From NCBI GenBank assembly GCA_016764035.1, contig JAESSQ010000034.1, forward strand, positions 1 to 7,563: 7,563 nucleotides of DNA, read 5' to 3'. This DNA is from Gammaproteobacteria bacterium (GTDB lineage Bacteria; Pseudomonadota; Gammaproteobacteria; SZUA-229). Made by a program: the position numbers and the translations under genes. Each line of letters begins with the position of its first letter. The stretch's first letter is position 1. This document shows, piece after piece, positions 1 through 6,877 of the stretch. The notes under the pieces were generated by a model. The model saw nothing but the letters and a program-made list of their open reading frames with translations, did not search any database and was not told the DNA's origin.

Positions 1-1203
1 CGTTTATGGCGTGGTATCGATACCGTCGGTTATGTTGATTATGACGAATCTAAAGTCAGTCACATTCATCTTCGTACCGAAGGCTGGATAGAAACACTGG
101 CGGTTGAGTCTGAAGGCGAACGTGTCAAAAAAGGGGATTTTCTGTTTGATGTCTACTCGCCAATACTGGTAAATGCCCAAGAAGAACTGGTTACAGCGTT
201 AGCGACTGGTAACAAGGGTCTGATCAGAGCGACAAAAGAGCGACTATCGGCATTAGGCATCTCGGATGCGCAGATTAAAAAACTTGAAAAAAACAGGCGA
301 GTTAAACAACGTATTTCTGTCTATGCACCGCAGGATGGCGTCGTTTCCAGCCTGCCTGTACGCGAAGGCATGTTTGTCAAACCTACCATGCGCGTCATGA
401 CCCTGGGTGACTTATCCAGTGTCTGGTTATTGGCCGAAGTTTTCGAGCGTCAGTCGCAGTGGGTAGAGGTTGGCCAAACCGCCGACGTCCGTCTATCGTA
501 TATTCCGGGCAAGGTATGGCAGGGTAAGGTGGAGTATATTTATCCGAGCCTGGATGCAAAAACCCGTACCTTGAAAGTGCGTTTACGTTTTGATAATCCT
601 GGTGAGCAGTTGAAACCCAACATGTATGCCAACGTAAAAATTTATGGGGGCGCTAAAGAAGATACCATCGTTATTCCGCTGGAAGGTTTAATCCGTACAG
701 GTCGAGAAGAACGCGTCATCATCGCACTGGGCGAGGGAAAGTTCGAAGCACGCAGTGTGACTTCGGGAATAGAGAGTGGTGAATATGTCGAAATACTTCA
801 GGGCGTTAACGAGGGCGATAAGATCGTTACATCGGGGCAGTTCCTGATTGATTCCGAAGCTAGTATGCGCGCCAGTCTGACGCGTATGACCGAGCCGGCT
901 GATTCGGAAATGGCCGAAATGGCCGAAATGGACAGCGCAGATAACGCTCGGATGGTGTCAGGTAGTGGTGTCATCAAAGTGTTACTAACTGAAGACAATA
1001 AGATAAACCTTCAGCATGAACCGATAAAAGACCTTGGCTGGCCCGCGATGACCATGGATTTTGTCCTCGATGAAAATGTCGATACCAGTGAATTGTCGGT
1101 TGGAGACGAGGTGATGTTTCAGCTGGAAGAGCTAAATGATCGTTACCTGATCAAGTCCATCCACAAGATGCGTGCCGATAGTTCAAGCGATGGGGAGATG
1201 TGA
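1..1203 (+). CDS. cusB: CusB-type efflux RND periplasmic adaptor with fused C-terminal CusF domain (5' partial)
   Basis: Periplasmic membrane-fusion subunit that links the inner-membrane pump CusA to an outer-membrane channel and passes metal to the pump. Frame 1 is open from base 1 with no start codon, so the gene is cut by the window edge; the visible part is 400 residues. Numbering from the window edge: first lipoyl/barrel-sandwich half about 26-58 (TEGWIETLAV, GERVKKGDFLF), a helical hairpin about 58-100, second lipoyl half about 104-124 (YAPQDGVVSSLPVREGMFV), beta-barrel about 128-205, membrane-proximal domain to about 290. A Met/Glu-rich linker (about 292-318) leads to a CusF domain at about 320-390. 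That domain keeps the ligand set known from E. coli CusF: H339, W347, M350 and M352, in HEPI...WPAMTMDF. An internal ATG at 370 is not the start, since conserved adaptor sequence continues upstream of it. The signal peptide and any N-terminal Met metal site lie outside the window. The stop is one base from the cusA start, so the two genes are co-transcribed. The family is certain; Cu/Ag specificity is inferred from the CusF motif and the CusA methionines. Confidence 0.93.
   Translation, partial: RLWRGIDTVGYVDYDESKVSHIHLRTEGWIETLAVESEGERVKKGDFLFDVYSPILVNAQEELVTALATGNKGLIRATKERLSALGISDAQIKKLEKNRRVKQRISVYAPQDGVVSSLPVREGMFVKPTMRVMTLGDLSSVWLLAEVFERQSQWVEVGQTADVRLSYIPGKVWQGKVEYIYPSLDAKTRTLKVRLRFDNPGEQLKPNMYANVKIYGGAKEDTIVIPLEGLIRTGREERVIIALGEGKFEARSVTSGIESGEYVEILQGVNEGDKIVTSGQFLIDSEASMRASLTRMTEPADSEMAEMAEMDSADNARMVSGSGVIKVLLTEDNKINLQHEPIKDLGWPAMTMDFVLDENVDTSELSVGDEVMFQLEELNDRYLIKSIHKMRADSSSDGEM
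907..933 (+). repeat. 9-bp tandem repeat encoding Glu-Met-Ala units in the CusB-CusF linker
   Basis: Three consecutive copies of a GAAATGGCC-like unit; the last copy ends GAC. They are in frame and encode E-M-A, E-M-A, E-M-D. They lie in the hydrophilic linker between the adaptor core and the CusF domain, where further Met residues occur on both sides (MRAS, RMTEP, ARMV). The unit being a whole number of codons means copy-number slippage would keep the frame. A metal-relay role for the methionines is inference only. Confidence 0.85.
1192..1197 (+). promoter_or_regulatory. Ribosome binding site fixing the cusA start
   Basis: GGGGAG inside the last codons of cusB, seven bases before the ATG at 1205. 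An alternative start at 1172 in the same frame would add 11 hydrophilic residues before the MIVKIIGWSI segment typical of RND pump N-termini and has no comparable Shine-Dalgarno sequence. The ATG at 1205 is therefore preferred. Confidence 0.7.
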
Positions 1204-1204
1204 C

Positions 1205-4200
1205 ATGATTGTTAAAATTATTGGCTGGTCGATCGACAACCGTTTTATGGTGCTGATGCTGACTTTTATCTTGATCGGTCTTGGTATCTATTCGGTCAAA
1301 CAGACACCGTTGGATGCACTGCCTGATTTGTCTGATGTGCAGGTCATCATCAAAACCAGTTTTCCTGGCCAGGCACCGCAGGTGGTGGAAGACCAGGTGA
1401 CATATCCATTAACCACGGCCATGCTATCGGTACCTAAAGCGGTTAATGTGCGTGGTTATTCGTTTTTTGGTGATTCGTATGTTTATGTCATTTTTGAGGA
1501 TGGTACCGATCTGTACTGGGCACGTTCCCGCGTGCTGGAATATCTGAGTCAGGTGTCTAGCAAATTGCCTGCTAATGCACGACCCGAACTCGGGCCGGAT
1601 GCAACGGGTGTCGGTTGGGTATATGAATATGCATTGGTCGATCGAAATGGAACACATGATCTGTCACAGCTACGCAGTATTCAGGACTGGTTTTTAAAGT
1701 ATGAATTGCAAACCGTGCCTGGTGTGTCGGAAGTCGCTACCATTGGAGGCATGGTTAAACAGTACCAGGTGGTGCTCGACCCTGATAGTTTGCGTGCCTA
1801 TAACTTACCACTGTCAAAAATTAAAAAAGCGATACAACGTGGTAACCAGGAAACCGGTGGTTCAGTCATCGAGATGGCTGAAGCCGAGTACATGGTGCGT
1901 GCGACCGGTTATATCGATGAACTGGATGATCTGCGGCATATTCCGCTCGGTGTGAATGATCAGGGTATACCTATCCTGTTAAAAGATGTTGCCCAGATTA
2001 GACTCGGGCCGCAGTTACGCAGGGGAATCGCTGAGCTCGATGGCGAAGGCGAAGTGGTCGGTGGTGTAATCATCATGCGCTTTGGTGAAAATGCACTAAC
2101 CACAATCAACGGTGCTAAAGCCAAACTCAAAGAATTATCGCGTAGTCTTCCTGAAGGTGTCGAGATCGTCGAAACTTACGACCGTTCGGCATTGATCAAT
2201 CGTGCCGTCGATACGCTCAGTATGAAATTGATAGAAGAATTTATCGTGGTTGCACTGGTGTGTGCCTTGTTCCTGTTTCATTTGCGTTCAGCACTGGTCA
2301 TCATATTATCGCTACCGGTGGGTATATTGATTGCATTTATCGTTATGGAACGACTTGGCATTAATGCCAATATCATGTCGTTGGGTGGTATTGCCATCGC
2401 CATCGGTGCCATGGTCGATGCCGCTATCGTGATGGTAGAAAACATGCATAAGCATATGGAGAAAACTGAAATCACGGATGAAAATCGTTGGCAGATTGTA
2501 CGTAAAGCGGCGACTGAAGTCGGCCCGCCACTGTTCTTTTCACTGCTAATCGTTACCTTGAGTTTTCTGCCGGTATTTACCCTGGAAGCACAGGAAGGTC
2601 GCATGTTTGCACCCCTGGCATTTACCAAAACCTTTGCCATGGCCGGCGCTGCTTTGCTTGCTATAACGCTGGTGCCGGTACTGATGGGTTATTTTACTCG
2701 CGGCAAGGTAACGCCGGAGCATAAAAATCCGATTAACCGGGTTTTGGTCGCCGGATACAAACCGTTTATTAATATGGCTTTGCATTCACCTAAATTAGTA
2801 TTAGCTGCAACGTTGCTAATTGTGGCGGTAGGTTTTTGGCCATTGACGCAATTGGGCTCAGAATTTATGCCCGATCTCGATGAAGGCGATCTGTTGTATA
2901 TGCCCAGTACATTCCCCGCGGTATCTGTCGGCAAAGCACAGGAATTGTTGCAGCAGACAAATAAATTGATCAAAACCGTGCCTGAAGTGAAACGTGTGTT
3001 CGGTAAGGTCGGGCGCGCCGATAGTGCGACTGACCCGGCACCGTTGACCATGATCGAGACCACCATCCTGTTAAAACCGAAAGATGAATGGCGTGAAGGC
3101 ATGACCATGAAAAAACTCAAGATGGAACTGAATCAACTAATTCAGTTCCCGGGTTTAACGAATGCCTGGGTGATGCCGATTAAAAATCGTATCGATATGC
3201 TGGCGACCGGTATTAAGACGCCTGTGGGCATAAAAGTCGCAGGCCCGGATCTTTTGGTTATCGAAGACATCGGTAAAGATATCGAAAAGGTACTCAACGA
3301 TGTCCCGGGCACGGTTTCTGTTTATGCCGAACGTGTAGCGGGTGGGCGTTATGTAACGGTGGACATCAAACGCCGTGAAGCCGCTCGTTTTGCACTTAAT
3401 ATCGCCGACATTCAGGAAGTAGTCAAAACCGCGTTAGGTGGTATGCGTGTCGCGATGACAGTCGAGGGACTGGAACGTTACCCGATTAATATGCGTTATC
3501 CGCGTGATGTACGTGATTCTCTAGAAAAGTTACGAAACCTGTCCATAGTGACGCCAGCCGGTGCGCATATTCCATTAGCCGAAGTAGCCGACATCCGTAT
3601 CGATAATGGCCCGGGCATGATAAAAACAGAGAATGCACGACTTAACGGTTGGATATATATTGATATAGAAGGACGCGATTTAGGCTCTTATGTTAAGGAT
3701 GCACAACAAAAAGTTATCGACAACGTAAAACTGCCACCGGGTTATTCAATTTCTTGGTCAGGTCAGTATGAATTTATGGTTCGTGCTGTTGAACGGTTGA
3801 CAACCGTTGTACCGGTGACGTTGGCCATTATTATCTTGCTGTTATACATGAATTTTCGGAATCTTACCGAAGTGATGATTATTCTTGGCACCTTGCCATT
3901 AGCGCTGGTTGGTGGATTCTGGTTATTGTATTTGCTGGATTACAATATGTCCGTTGCTGTCGGTGTTGGTTTTATCGCCTTGTCGGGCGTCGCGGTTGAA
4001 ATCGGTGTCATCATGCTGGTTTATTTGAACCAGGCACTGACAAAGTACCAAACTGAAGCGAAAGAAAAGGGTGTGGCGCTAACCCTCGAAAACATTCAGT
4101 CTGCTGTTATCGAGGGCGCTCTGTTAAGAGTCCGCCCTATCATGATGACAGTGGCAACAATCATAGCAGGTCTTTTACCTATTATGCTGGGTGGCGGTAC

Positions 4201-4336
4201 AGGTTCGGAAGTGATGCGCAGAATTGCAGCGCCGATGATAGGTGGTATGGTGAGTGCAACCATTTTAACGCTGGTGGTTATCCCCGCTGTGTTTCTGTTA
4301 TGGAAACAGAGTGGATTGAACAAAGTTAACGTTTAA
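1205..4336 (+). CDS. cusA: CusA-type heavy-metal efflux RND transporter
   Basis: Inner-membrane proton/metal antiporter of the HME-RND family, 1043 residues, full length (E. coli CusA is 1047). It binds Cu(I)/Ag(I) in the periplasm or from the membrane and drives it through CusB to the outside. Layout: TM1 about 12-32, first periplasmic domain to about 335, TM2-6 about 347-505, TM7 about 535-553, second periplasmic domain to about 865, TM8-12 about 868-1032. The three metal-binding methionines of E. coli CusA (573, 623, 672) match M566 (LYMPS), M616 (PLTMIETT) and M665 (RIDMLATG) with the same 50- and 49-residue spacings. Relay residues D405 (MVDAAIV) and E932 (VEIGVIM) are kept, but the third relay position, Lys984 in E. 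coli (RVRPK), is Ile979 here (RVRPI). The start at 1205 is set by the Shine-Dalgarno sequence and the family N-terminus. It is almost translationally coupled to cusB (stop at 1203). Family very sure; Cu/Ag over Zn/Co/Cd from the three methionines is probable, not proven. Confidence 0.96.
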   Translation: MIVKIIGWSIDNRFMVLMLTFILIGLGIYSVKQTPLDALPDLSDVQVIIKTSFPGQAPQVVEDQVTYPLTTAMLSVPKAVNVRGYSFFGDSYVYVIFEDGTDLYWARSRVLEYLSQVSSKLPANARPELGPDATGVGWVYEYALVDRNGTHDLSQLRSIQDWFLKYELQTVPGVSEVATIGGMVKQYQVVLDPDSLRAYNLPLSKIKKAIQRGNQETGGSVIEMAEAEYMVRATGYIDELDDLRHIPLGVNDQGIPILLKDVAQIRLGPQLRRGIAELDGEGEVVGGVIIMRFGENALTTINGAKAKLKELSRSLPEGVEIVETYDRSALINRAVDTLSMKLIEEFIVVALVCALFLFHLRSALVIILSLPVGILIAFIVMERLGINANIMSLGGIAIAIGAMVDAAIVMVENMHKHMEKTEITDENRWQIVRKAATEVGPPLFFSLLIVTLSFLPVFTLEAQEGRMFAPLAFTKTFAMAGAALLAITLVPVLMGYFTRGKVTPEHKNPINRVLVAGYKPFINMALHSPKLVLAATLLIVAVGFWPLTQLGSEFMPDLDEGDLLYMPSTFPAVSVGKAQELLQQTNKLIKTVPEVKRVFGKVGRADSATDPAPLTMIETTILLKPKDEWREGMTMKKLKMELNQLIQFPGLTNAWVMPIKNRIDMLATGIKTPVGIKVAGPDLLVIEDIGKDIEKVLNDVPGTVSVYAERVAGGRYVTVDIKRREAARFALNIADIQEVVKTALGGMRVAMTVEGLERYPINMRYPRDVRDSLEKLRNLSIVTPAGAHIPLAEVADIRIDNGPGMIKTENARLNGWIYIDIEGRDLGSYVKDAQQKVIDNVKLPPGYSISWSGQYEFMVRAVERLTTVVPVTLAIIILLLYMNFRNLTEVMIILGTLPLALVGGFWLLYLLDYNMSVAVGVGFIALSGVAVEIGVIMLVYLNQALTKYQTEAKEKGVALTLENIQSAVIEGALLRVRPIMMTVATIIAGLLPIMLGGGTGSEVMRRIAAPMIGGMVSATILTLVVIPAVFLLWKQSGLNKVNV

Positions 4337-4342
4337 ATGAGG

Positions 4343-4378
4343 TAGTAGCTTGAGTACTTCTCTGGTCGATAGCTACTA
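4343..4378. repeat. 8-bp perfect inverted repeat after cusA
   Basis: TAGTAGCT at 4343-4350 is the exact reverse complement of AGCTACTA at 4371-4378, separated by 20 bases. It begins seven bases after the cusA stop. No T-run follows, so it is not a standard intrinsic terminator. It could be a weak terminator-like hairpin, an mRNA 3'-end stabiliser or an operator flanking the promoter-like sequence at 4350-4379. Confidence 0.45.
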
Positions 4379-4379
4379 A
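4350..4379 (+). promoter_or_regulatory. Possible sigma70-type promoter for the porin-cytochrome genes
   Basis: TTGAGT at 4350-4355 and TACTAA at 4374-4379 with an 18-base spacer; each hexamer matches the consensus at four of six positions. It lies about 105 bases upstream of the porin start, in an otherwise AT-rich gap. Several other AT-rich -10-like sequences lie closer to the gene, so the true start site is uncertain. A copper-responsive CusR-type box was looked for and not seen. Confidence 0.3.
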
Positions 4380-4474
4380 TCGTTATGGAAATTAAACACA
4401 TGCTCTCATATTATAAAAAATAGATAAAAATTAATCCTATAGGGAGTTATTCTTAGATAATTATTAACTTAGTT

Positions 4475-4480
4475 AGGGGG
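4475..4480 (+). promoter_or_regulatory. Ribosome binding site for the porin gene (two possible starts)
   Basis: AGGGGG ends five bases before the ATG at 4486 and eight bases before a second in-frame ATG at 4489. The spacing slightly favours the second ATG. The choice changes the protein by a single Met before the signal peptide and does not affect the mature product. Confidence 0.55.
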
Positions 4481-4485
4481 TAAAT

Positions 4486-5730
4486 ATGATGAGCTGTTCA
4501 TGTTATTCATTGACACGAAAATTACTGGTTACGGCTATAGCTGTTGCGCTGCCTGGGATGGCAGTAGCCGAACCAACTAACGCAGATCTTCAGGGGCAGA
4601 TAGACGCCTTGCAGAGTCAGGTGACGGCATTAAACACAGAGGTCAACCAGGCGACTGAATGGAAAAATCCAAACACCTTAATTCACACGGCTGGTTACGC
4701 AGATGTGGGTTATGTGAAAAAAGAAGGTCAGGACGGTAGTTTTGTTGTCGGTCGATTTGCGCCGATATTTCATTATCAGTACCGTGATATCGTTATGCTG
4801 GAGGCCGAATTGGAATTTGAGGTCGGAGAAGATGGTGAAACTGAGGTAGCACTGGAATATTTGACCATCGACTGGTTTTTAAATGACTACGCTGTGCTCG
4901 TTGCGGGTAAATTTCTTAGTCCAATTGGTCAATTCAGGCAGAACCTGCATCCATCCTGGATAAATAAATTGGCCACACCACCGCCAGGTTTTGGCCATGA
5001 TGGTGCTGCACCAGTCTCGGATTTGGGGCTTCAGGTGCGCGGTGGTTTTCCGTTCGCTGGCATGCGTGCCAATTATGCAATCTATGCGTCCAATGGTCCG
5101 GAAATTAATGCCGAAACAGAAGATGGTATTGACTATGAACTCGACGGTGTTGCTGCAGAAGGATTTAACGCTGACGTCGATGGCGAAAAAACTTTCGGTG
5201 GTCGCTTTGCAATACTACCCGTGGCATCCGTTGAAGTTGCCGTATCCGTTGCAGGAGGTAAGGCAACAGTAACTAATGTCGAAGGTGAAGAGCCGCCACT
5301 ACCGCCTGGCACAGTTGGTCCGGTTGCAAATCAAACTGCTCGTGATTATTCGGTCTATGGCGCAGATTTTGTCTGGTTTACCGGCAATATGAGTGTGCGT
5401 GGTGAGTTTGTTAAAACCAAGGTTGGTAACGATAGATCTGCCGGTGTAACCGCAAGTGATGGTGCAACCTGGCAAACCTGGTATACGCAGGTCGCATATC
5501 GTCTACCTAATTCAAAATGGGAAGGTGCGCTGCGTTATACCGATTACGATTCACCGCACGACAGTGTTGATATAAAACAGGCAGCGATCGGTTTGAATTA
5601 TCTAGTCACGAATACCTTTATCGTCAAATTAACACATGAGTTTAATGAGGGTAAAACCGATCAAACGACGGGTGTGAAATATGCGACTGATGACGATCTT
5701 ACGGTGTTGCAACTTGCTTACGGTTTCTGA
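4486..5730 (+). CDS. Outer-membrane beta-barrel porin, OprP/OprO-like
   Basis: Predicted outer-membrane porin of 414 residues, close to the usual 400-440 of the phosphate-selective porin O/P group. A Sec signal peptide covers residues 1-28, with a basic start (TRK), a hydrophobic stretch and probable cleavage after AVA. A short amphipathic coiled-coil-like segment follows (about 34-57, DLQGQIDALQSQVTALNTEV), as in trimeric porins of this type. The rest alternates hydrophobic and polar residues in strand-like segments and ends in Phe (LQLAYGF), the terminal aromatic residue read by the BAM machinery. Loops are strongly acidic (about 205-235, many Asp/Glu) with a proline-rich loop near 268-275. 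The substrate cannot be told; the acidic loops do not resemble the Lys-rich phosphate pore of OprP, so cation or neutral-solute passage is possible. The N-terminus has two Cys before the signal core, which is odd. It lies 149 bases after cusA and 10 bases before a diheme cytochrome c gene, probably in one transcript with the latter. Confidence 0.8.
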   Translation: MMSCSCYSLTRKLLVTAIAVALPGMAVAEPTNADLQGQIDALQSQVTALNTEVNQATEWKNPNTLIHTAGYADVGYVKKEGQDGSFVVGRFAPIFHYQYRDIVMLEAELEFEVGEDGETEVALEYLTIDWFLNDYAVLVAGKFLSPIGQFRQNLHPSWINKLATPPPGFGHDGAAPVSDLGLQVRGGFPFAGMRANYAIYASNGPEINAETEDGIDYELDGVAAEGFNADVDGEKTFGGRFAILPVASVEVAVSVAGGKATVTNVEGEEPPLPPGTVGPVANQTARDYSVYGADFVWFTGNMSVRGEFVKTKVGNDRSAGVTASDGATWQTWYTQVAYRLPNSKWEGALRYTDYDSPHDSVDIKQAAIGLNYLVTNTFIVKLTHEFNEGKTDQTTGVKYATDDDLTVLQLAYGF

Positions 5731-5740
5731 GGAGAAAGAC

Positions 5741-6367
5741 ATGAAATTTATCAACGATACGATACATAGTTCAGTATTCTTTGCAGCTTATTTAATGGTT
5801 GCAGGTGGTTTTCTTATAACTGCTTTACTGACGACGGCATTGTTTACTACAGCACAGGCTTCCAATTATCCAGCGGCTGGTAATTTTTCTGAGGGTTCAA
5901 AAGTATGGGCAGAAAATTGTAATCGCTGCCACAACATGCGTGGACCTAAAGAGTTGAGGGATGACCAGTGGATAACGACCACTTTTCATATGCGCCTACG
6001 CGCAGGTCTGACCGGACAGGAAACACGTGATGTCATAACTTTTATGCAGGCATCGAATACTAAGGCTGGCGCTACTCAGGTCGCAGTCGAGAGCAGTACA
6101 GGTGCGACAGGTAAGGAAACTTATGAGAAAACCTGTGTCGCCTGTCACGGCGATGAAGGCAAGGGCGCTTTTCCAGGGACACCGGATTTCACCAGTAGCG
6201 ATGGTATCTTAGCCAAATCAGATGCAGAGTTAATAAGAAATATTACCAATGGGTTTCAGAGCGAAGGCTCTCCGATGGCGATGCCACCTAAGGGCGGTAA
6301 TCCGAATCTGAGTGAGAGTGGCATCAAAGCTGTTCTCGCTTATATACGTGAAGCCTTTGGACAATAA
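5741..6367 (+). CDS. Periplasmic diheme cytochrome c
   Basis: Electron carrier of 208 residues with two CXXCH heme sites, C60-N-R-C63-H64 and C132-V-A-C135-H136. The N-terminus (about 12-40) is a long hydrophobic signal or anchor with possible cleavage after AQA at residue 40. Domain 1 (about 45-106) is a short c-type domain with probable axial Met84 in HMR, followed by LTGQETRDVITFMQASN, a pattern I associate with cytochromes of sulfur-oxidising and marine gammaproteobacteria. A Thr/Gly/Ala-rich linker leads to domain 2 (about 122-206), cytochrome c5/cbb3-subunit-like, with axial Met179 or Met181 in PMAMPPKGG. The ATG at 5741 is chosen because AGGAG at 5730-5734 sits six bases before it; an upstream in-frame ATG at 5681 would run inside the porin gene and lacks a signal-like start. 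The porin stop overlaps this ribosome site, so the two genes are likely translated together. The redox partner is unknown; periplasmic Cu(I) or thiol-linked electron transfer is speculation from context. Confidence 0.88.
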   Translation: MKFINDTIHSSVFFAAYLMVAGGFLITALLTTALFTTAQASNYPAAGNFSEGSKVWAENCNRCHNMRGPKELRDDQWITTTFHMRLRAGLTGQETRDVITFMQASNTKAGATQVAVESSTGATGKETYEKTCVACHGDEGKGAFPGTPDFTSSDGILAKSDAELIRNITNGFQSEGSPMAMPPKGGNPNLSESGIKAVLAYIREAFGQ

Positions 6368-6388
6368 AAGAAACAGTGGAATAGGTTA

Positions 6389-6408
6389 GGGCATGGATGC
6401 CTGTTTTT
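6389..6408 (+). terminator. Probable intrinsic terminator after the cytochrome gene
   Basis: A five-pair stem with one G-T wobble, GGGCA (6389-6393) with TGCCT (6398-6402), closes a four-base TGGA loop and is followed by a single G and five Ts. It sits 21 bases after the cytochrome stop codon, as expected for the end of the porin-cytochrome unit. The stem is short, so termination may be partial. Confidence 0.5.
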
Positions 6409-6430
6409 ATCGAACGTATAGAGGTCATAG

Positions 6431-6463
6431 TGTAAAAAATGTCTTGCAACGAAATTTTTTACA
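6431..6463. repeat. 10-bp perfect AT-rich inverted repeat
   Basis: TGTAAAAAAT at 6431-6440 is the exact reverse complement of ATTTTTTACA at 6454-6463, with a 13-base loop containing the small palindrome TTGCAA. The right arm ends eight bases before the -35 hexamer of the MerR-type promoter. Possible roles are an upstream operator, an UP-element-like A/T tract for RNA polymerase, or a weak second terminator. It does not match a regulator site I can name. Confidence 0.6.
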
Positions 6464-6470
6464 AATAACC

Positions 6471-6502
6471 TTGACCTGTGCCTATGGTAAAGGTTGTAGG
6501 GT
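6471..6502 (+). promoter_or_regulatory. MerR-family-type promoter and operator
   Basis: A -35 hexamer TTGACC (6471-6476) and -10 hexamer TAGGGT (6497-6502) are separated by 20 bases, the over-long spacing typical of promoters that MerR-family activators untwist. Inside is a 21-base partial dyad, ACCT at 6474-6477 and AGGT at 6491-6494, arranged like the ACCTTCC...GGAAGGT sites of CueR-type operators but with imperfect inner arms. The expected transcript would start near 6509, about 50 bases before the propeller remnant, and run through the merR-type gene and the thiol-protein gene. The regulator encoded at 6855 is the natural candidate to bind here and so would control its own operon. The architecture is seen directly; binding is inferred. 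Confidence 0.75.
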
Positions 6503-6559
6503 TCAGTGAAATGTTGCAAATGAAGAAGTTATTATGCATGAATTTCTGTGGAGGCAGTC

Positions 6560-6877
6560 ATGAAACAGTTAAGTATTTTTAGCGTTATTTTCACCGCTGT
6601 ATTGTTTTCAGCTAATGCGATTAATGCTGCAACTCTGGTGTATGTTCCTCTTGGTTCGGGTACTCAGATAGTGAAAATCGATGCTGATACCGATACTATT
6701 ATTGCGAGCTACGGCGGTATTGAAAATCCAAATAGGCTGGTTGCTACGCCCGATGGTGAGTATCTTATCGCCGGTAATCTTCAGGAAAAAGCGATTGAAG
6801 AAGGGCAGGATGTTAATGCTGCCAACAGTGAACTGGCTATGTATGGAGGATGCGATGTTTACTTACACAGTTACTGA
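6560..6877 (+). pseudogene. Truncated secreted YVTN-type beta-propeller protein (remnant, first blade only)
   Basis: The reading frame gives 105 residues. Residues 1-23 form a clear Sec signal peptide (MKQLS..., cleavage near NA or NAA). Residues about 25-75 form one YVTN/YncE-like propeller blade: LVYVPLGSGTQIVKIDADTDTIIASYGG, then NPNRLVATPDGEYLIAGN. Family members normally carry six or seven blades over 300 or more residues. Here the blade pattern stops near residue 92 (NSEL) and the last 13 residues (AMYGGCDVYLHSY) do not continue it. The frame runs into the start of the merR-type gene and overlaps it by 23 bases. The likeliest reading is that an internal deletion removed the rest of the gene and joined its 5' part to the region just before merR. 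The start at 6560 has GGAGG at 6550-6554, five bases upstream; a GTG at 6548 is less likely. A genuine short secreted product is the alternative. Confidence 0.6.
6845..6849 (+). promoter_or_regulatory. Ribosome binding site of the merR-type gene inside the upstream frame
   Basis: GGAGG lies five bases before the ATG at 6855 and sits within the last codons of the propeller remnant. It decides the regulator start over upstream in-frame ATGs (for example 6681), whose added residues do not resemble the family N-terminus. Ribosomes finishing the remnant would pass this site, so translation may be coupled. Confidence 0.7.

Noticed and set aside
370..1203. Treating the ATG at 370 as the start of a short adaptor protein.
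   Set aside because: The same frame is open back to base 1 and encodes conserved adaptor sequence (first lipoyl half and helical hairpin), so 370 is internal.
2278..3120. Several minus-strand open frames of 79-143 codons opposite cusA.
   Set aside because: They lie entirely opposite a strongly conserved coding region, overlap each other in different frames and show no family-like features.
4991..5272. A 93-codon + strand frame inside the porin gene.
   Set aside because: It is an out-of-frame shadow of a gene with a clear signal peptide and barrel pattern; no ribosome site precedes it.
6511..6582. A 23-codon reading frame with two Cys in the leader before the propeller remnant, which could be a regulatory leader peptide.
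   Set aside because: There is no convincing ribosome binding site before the ATG at 6511, no run of regulatory codons and no attenuator-like hairpins after it.
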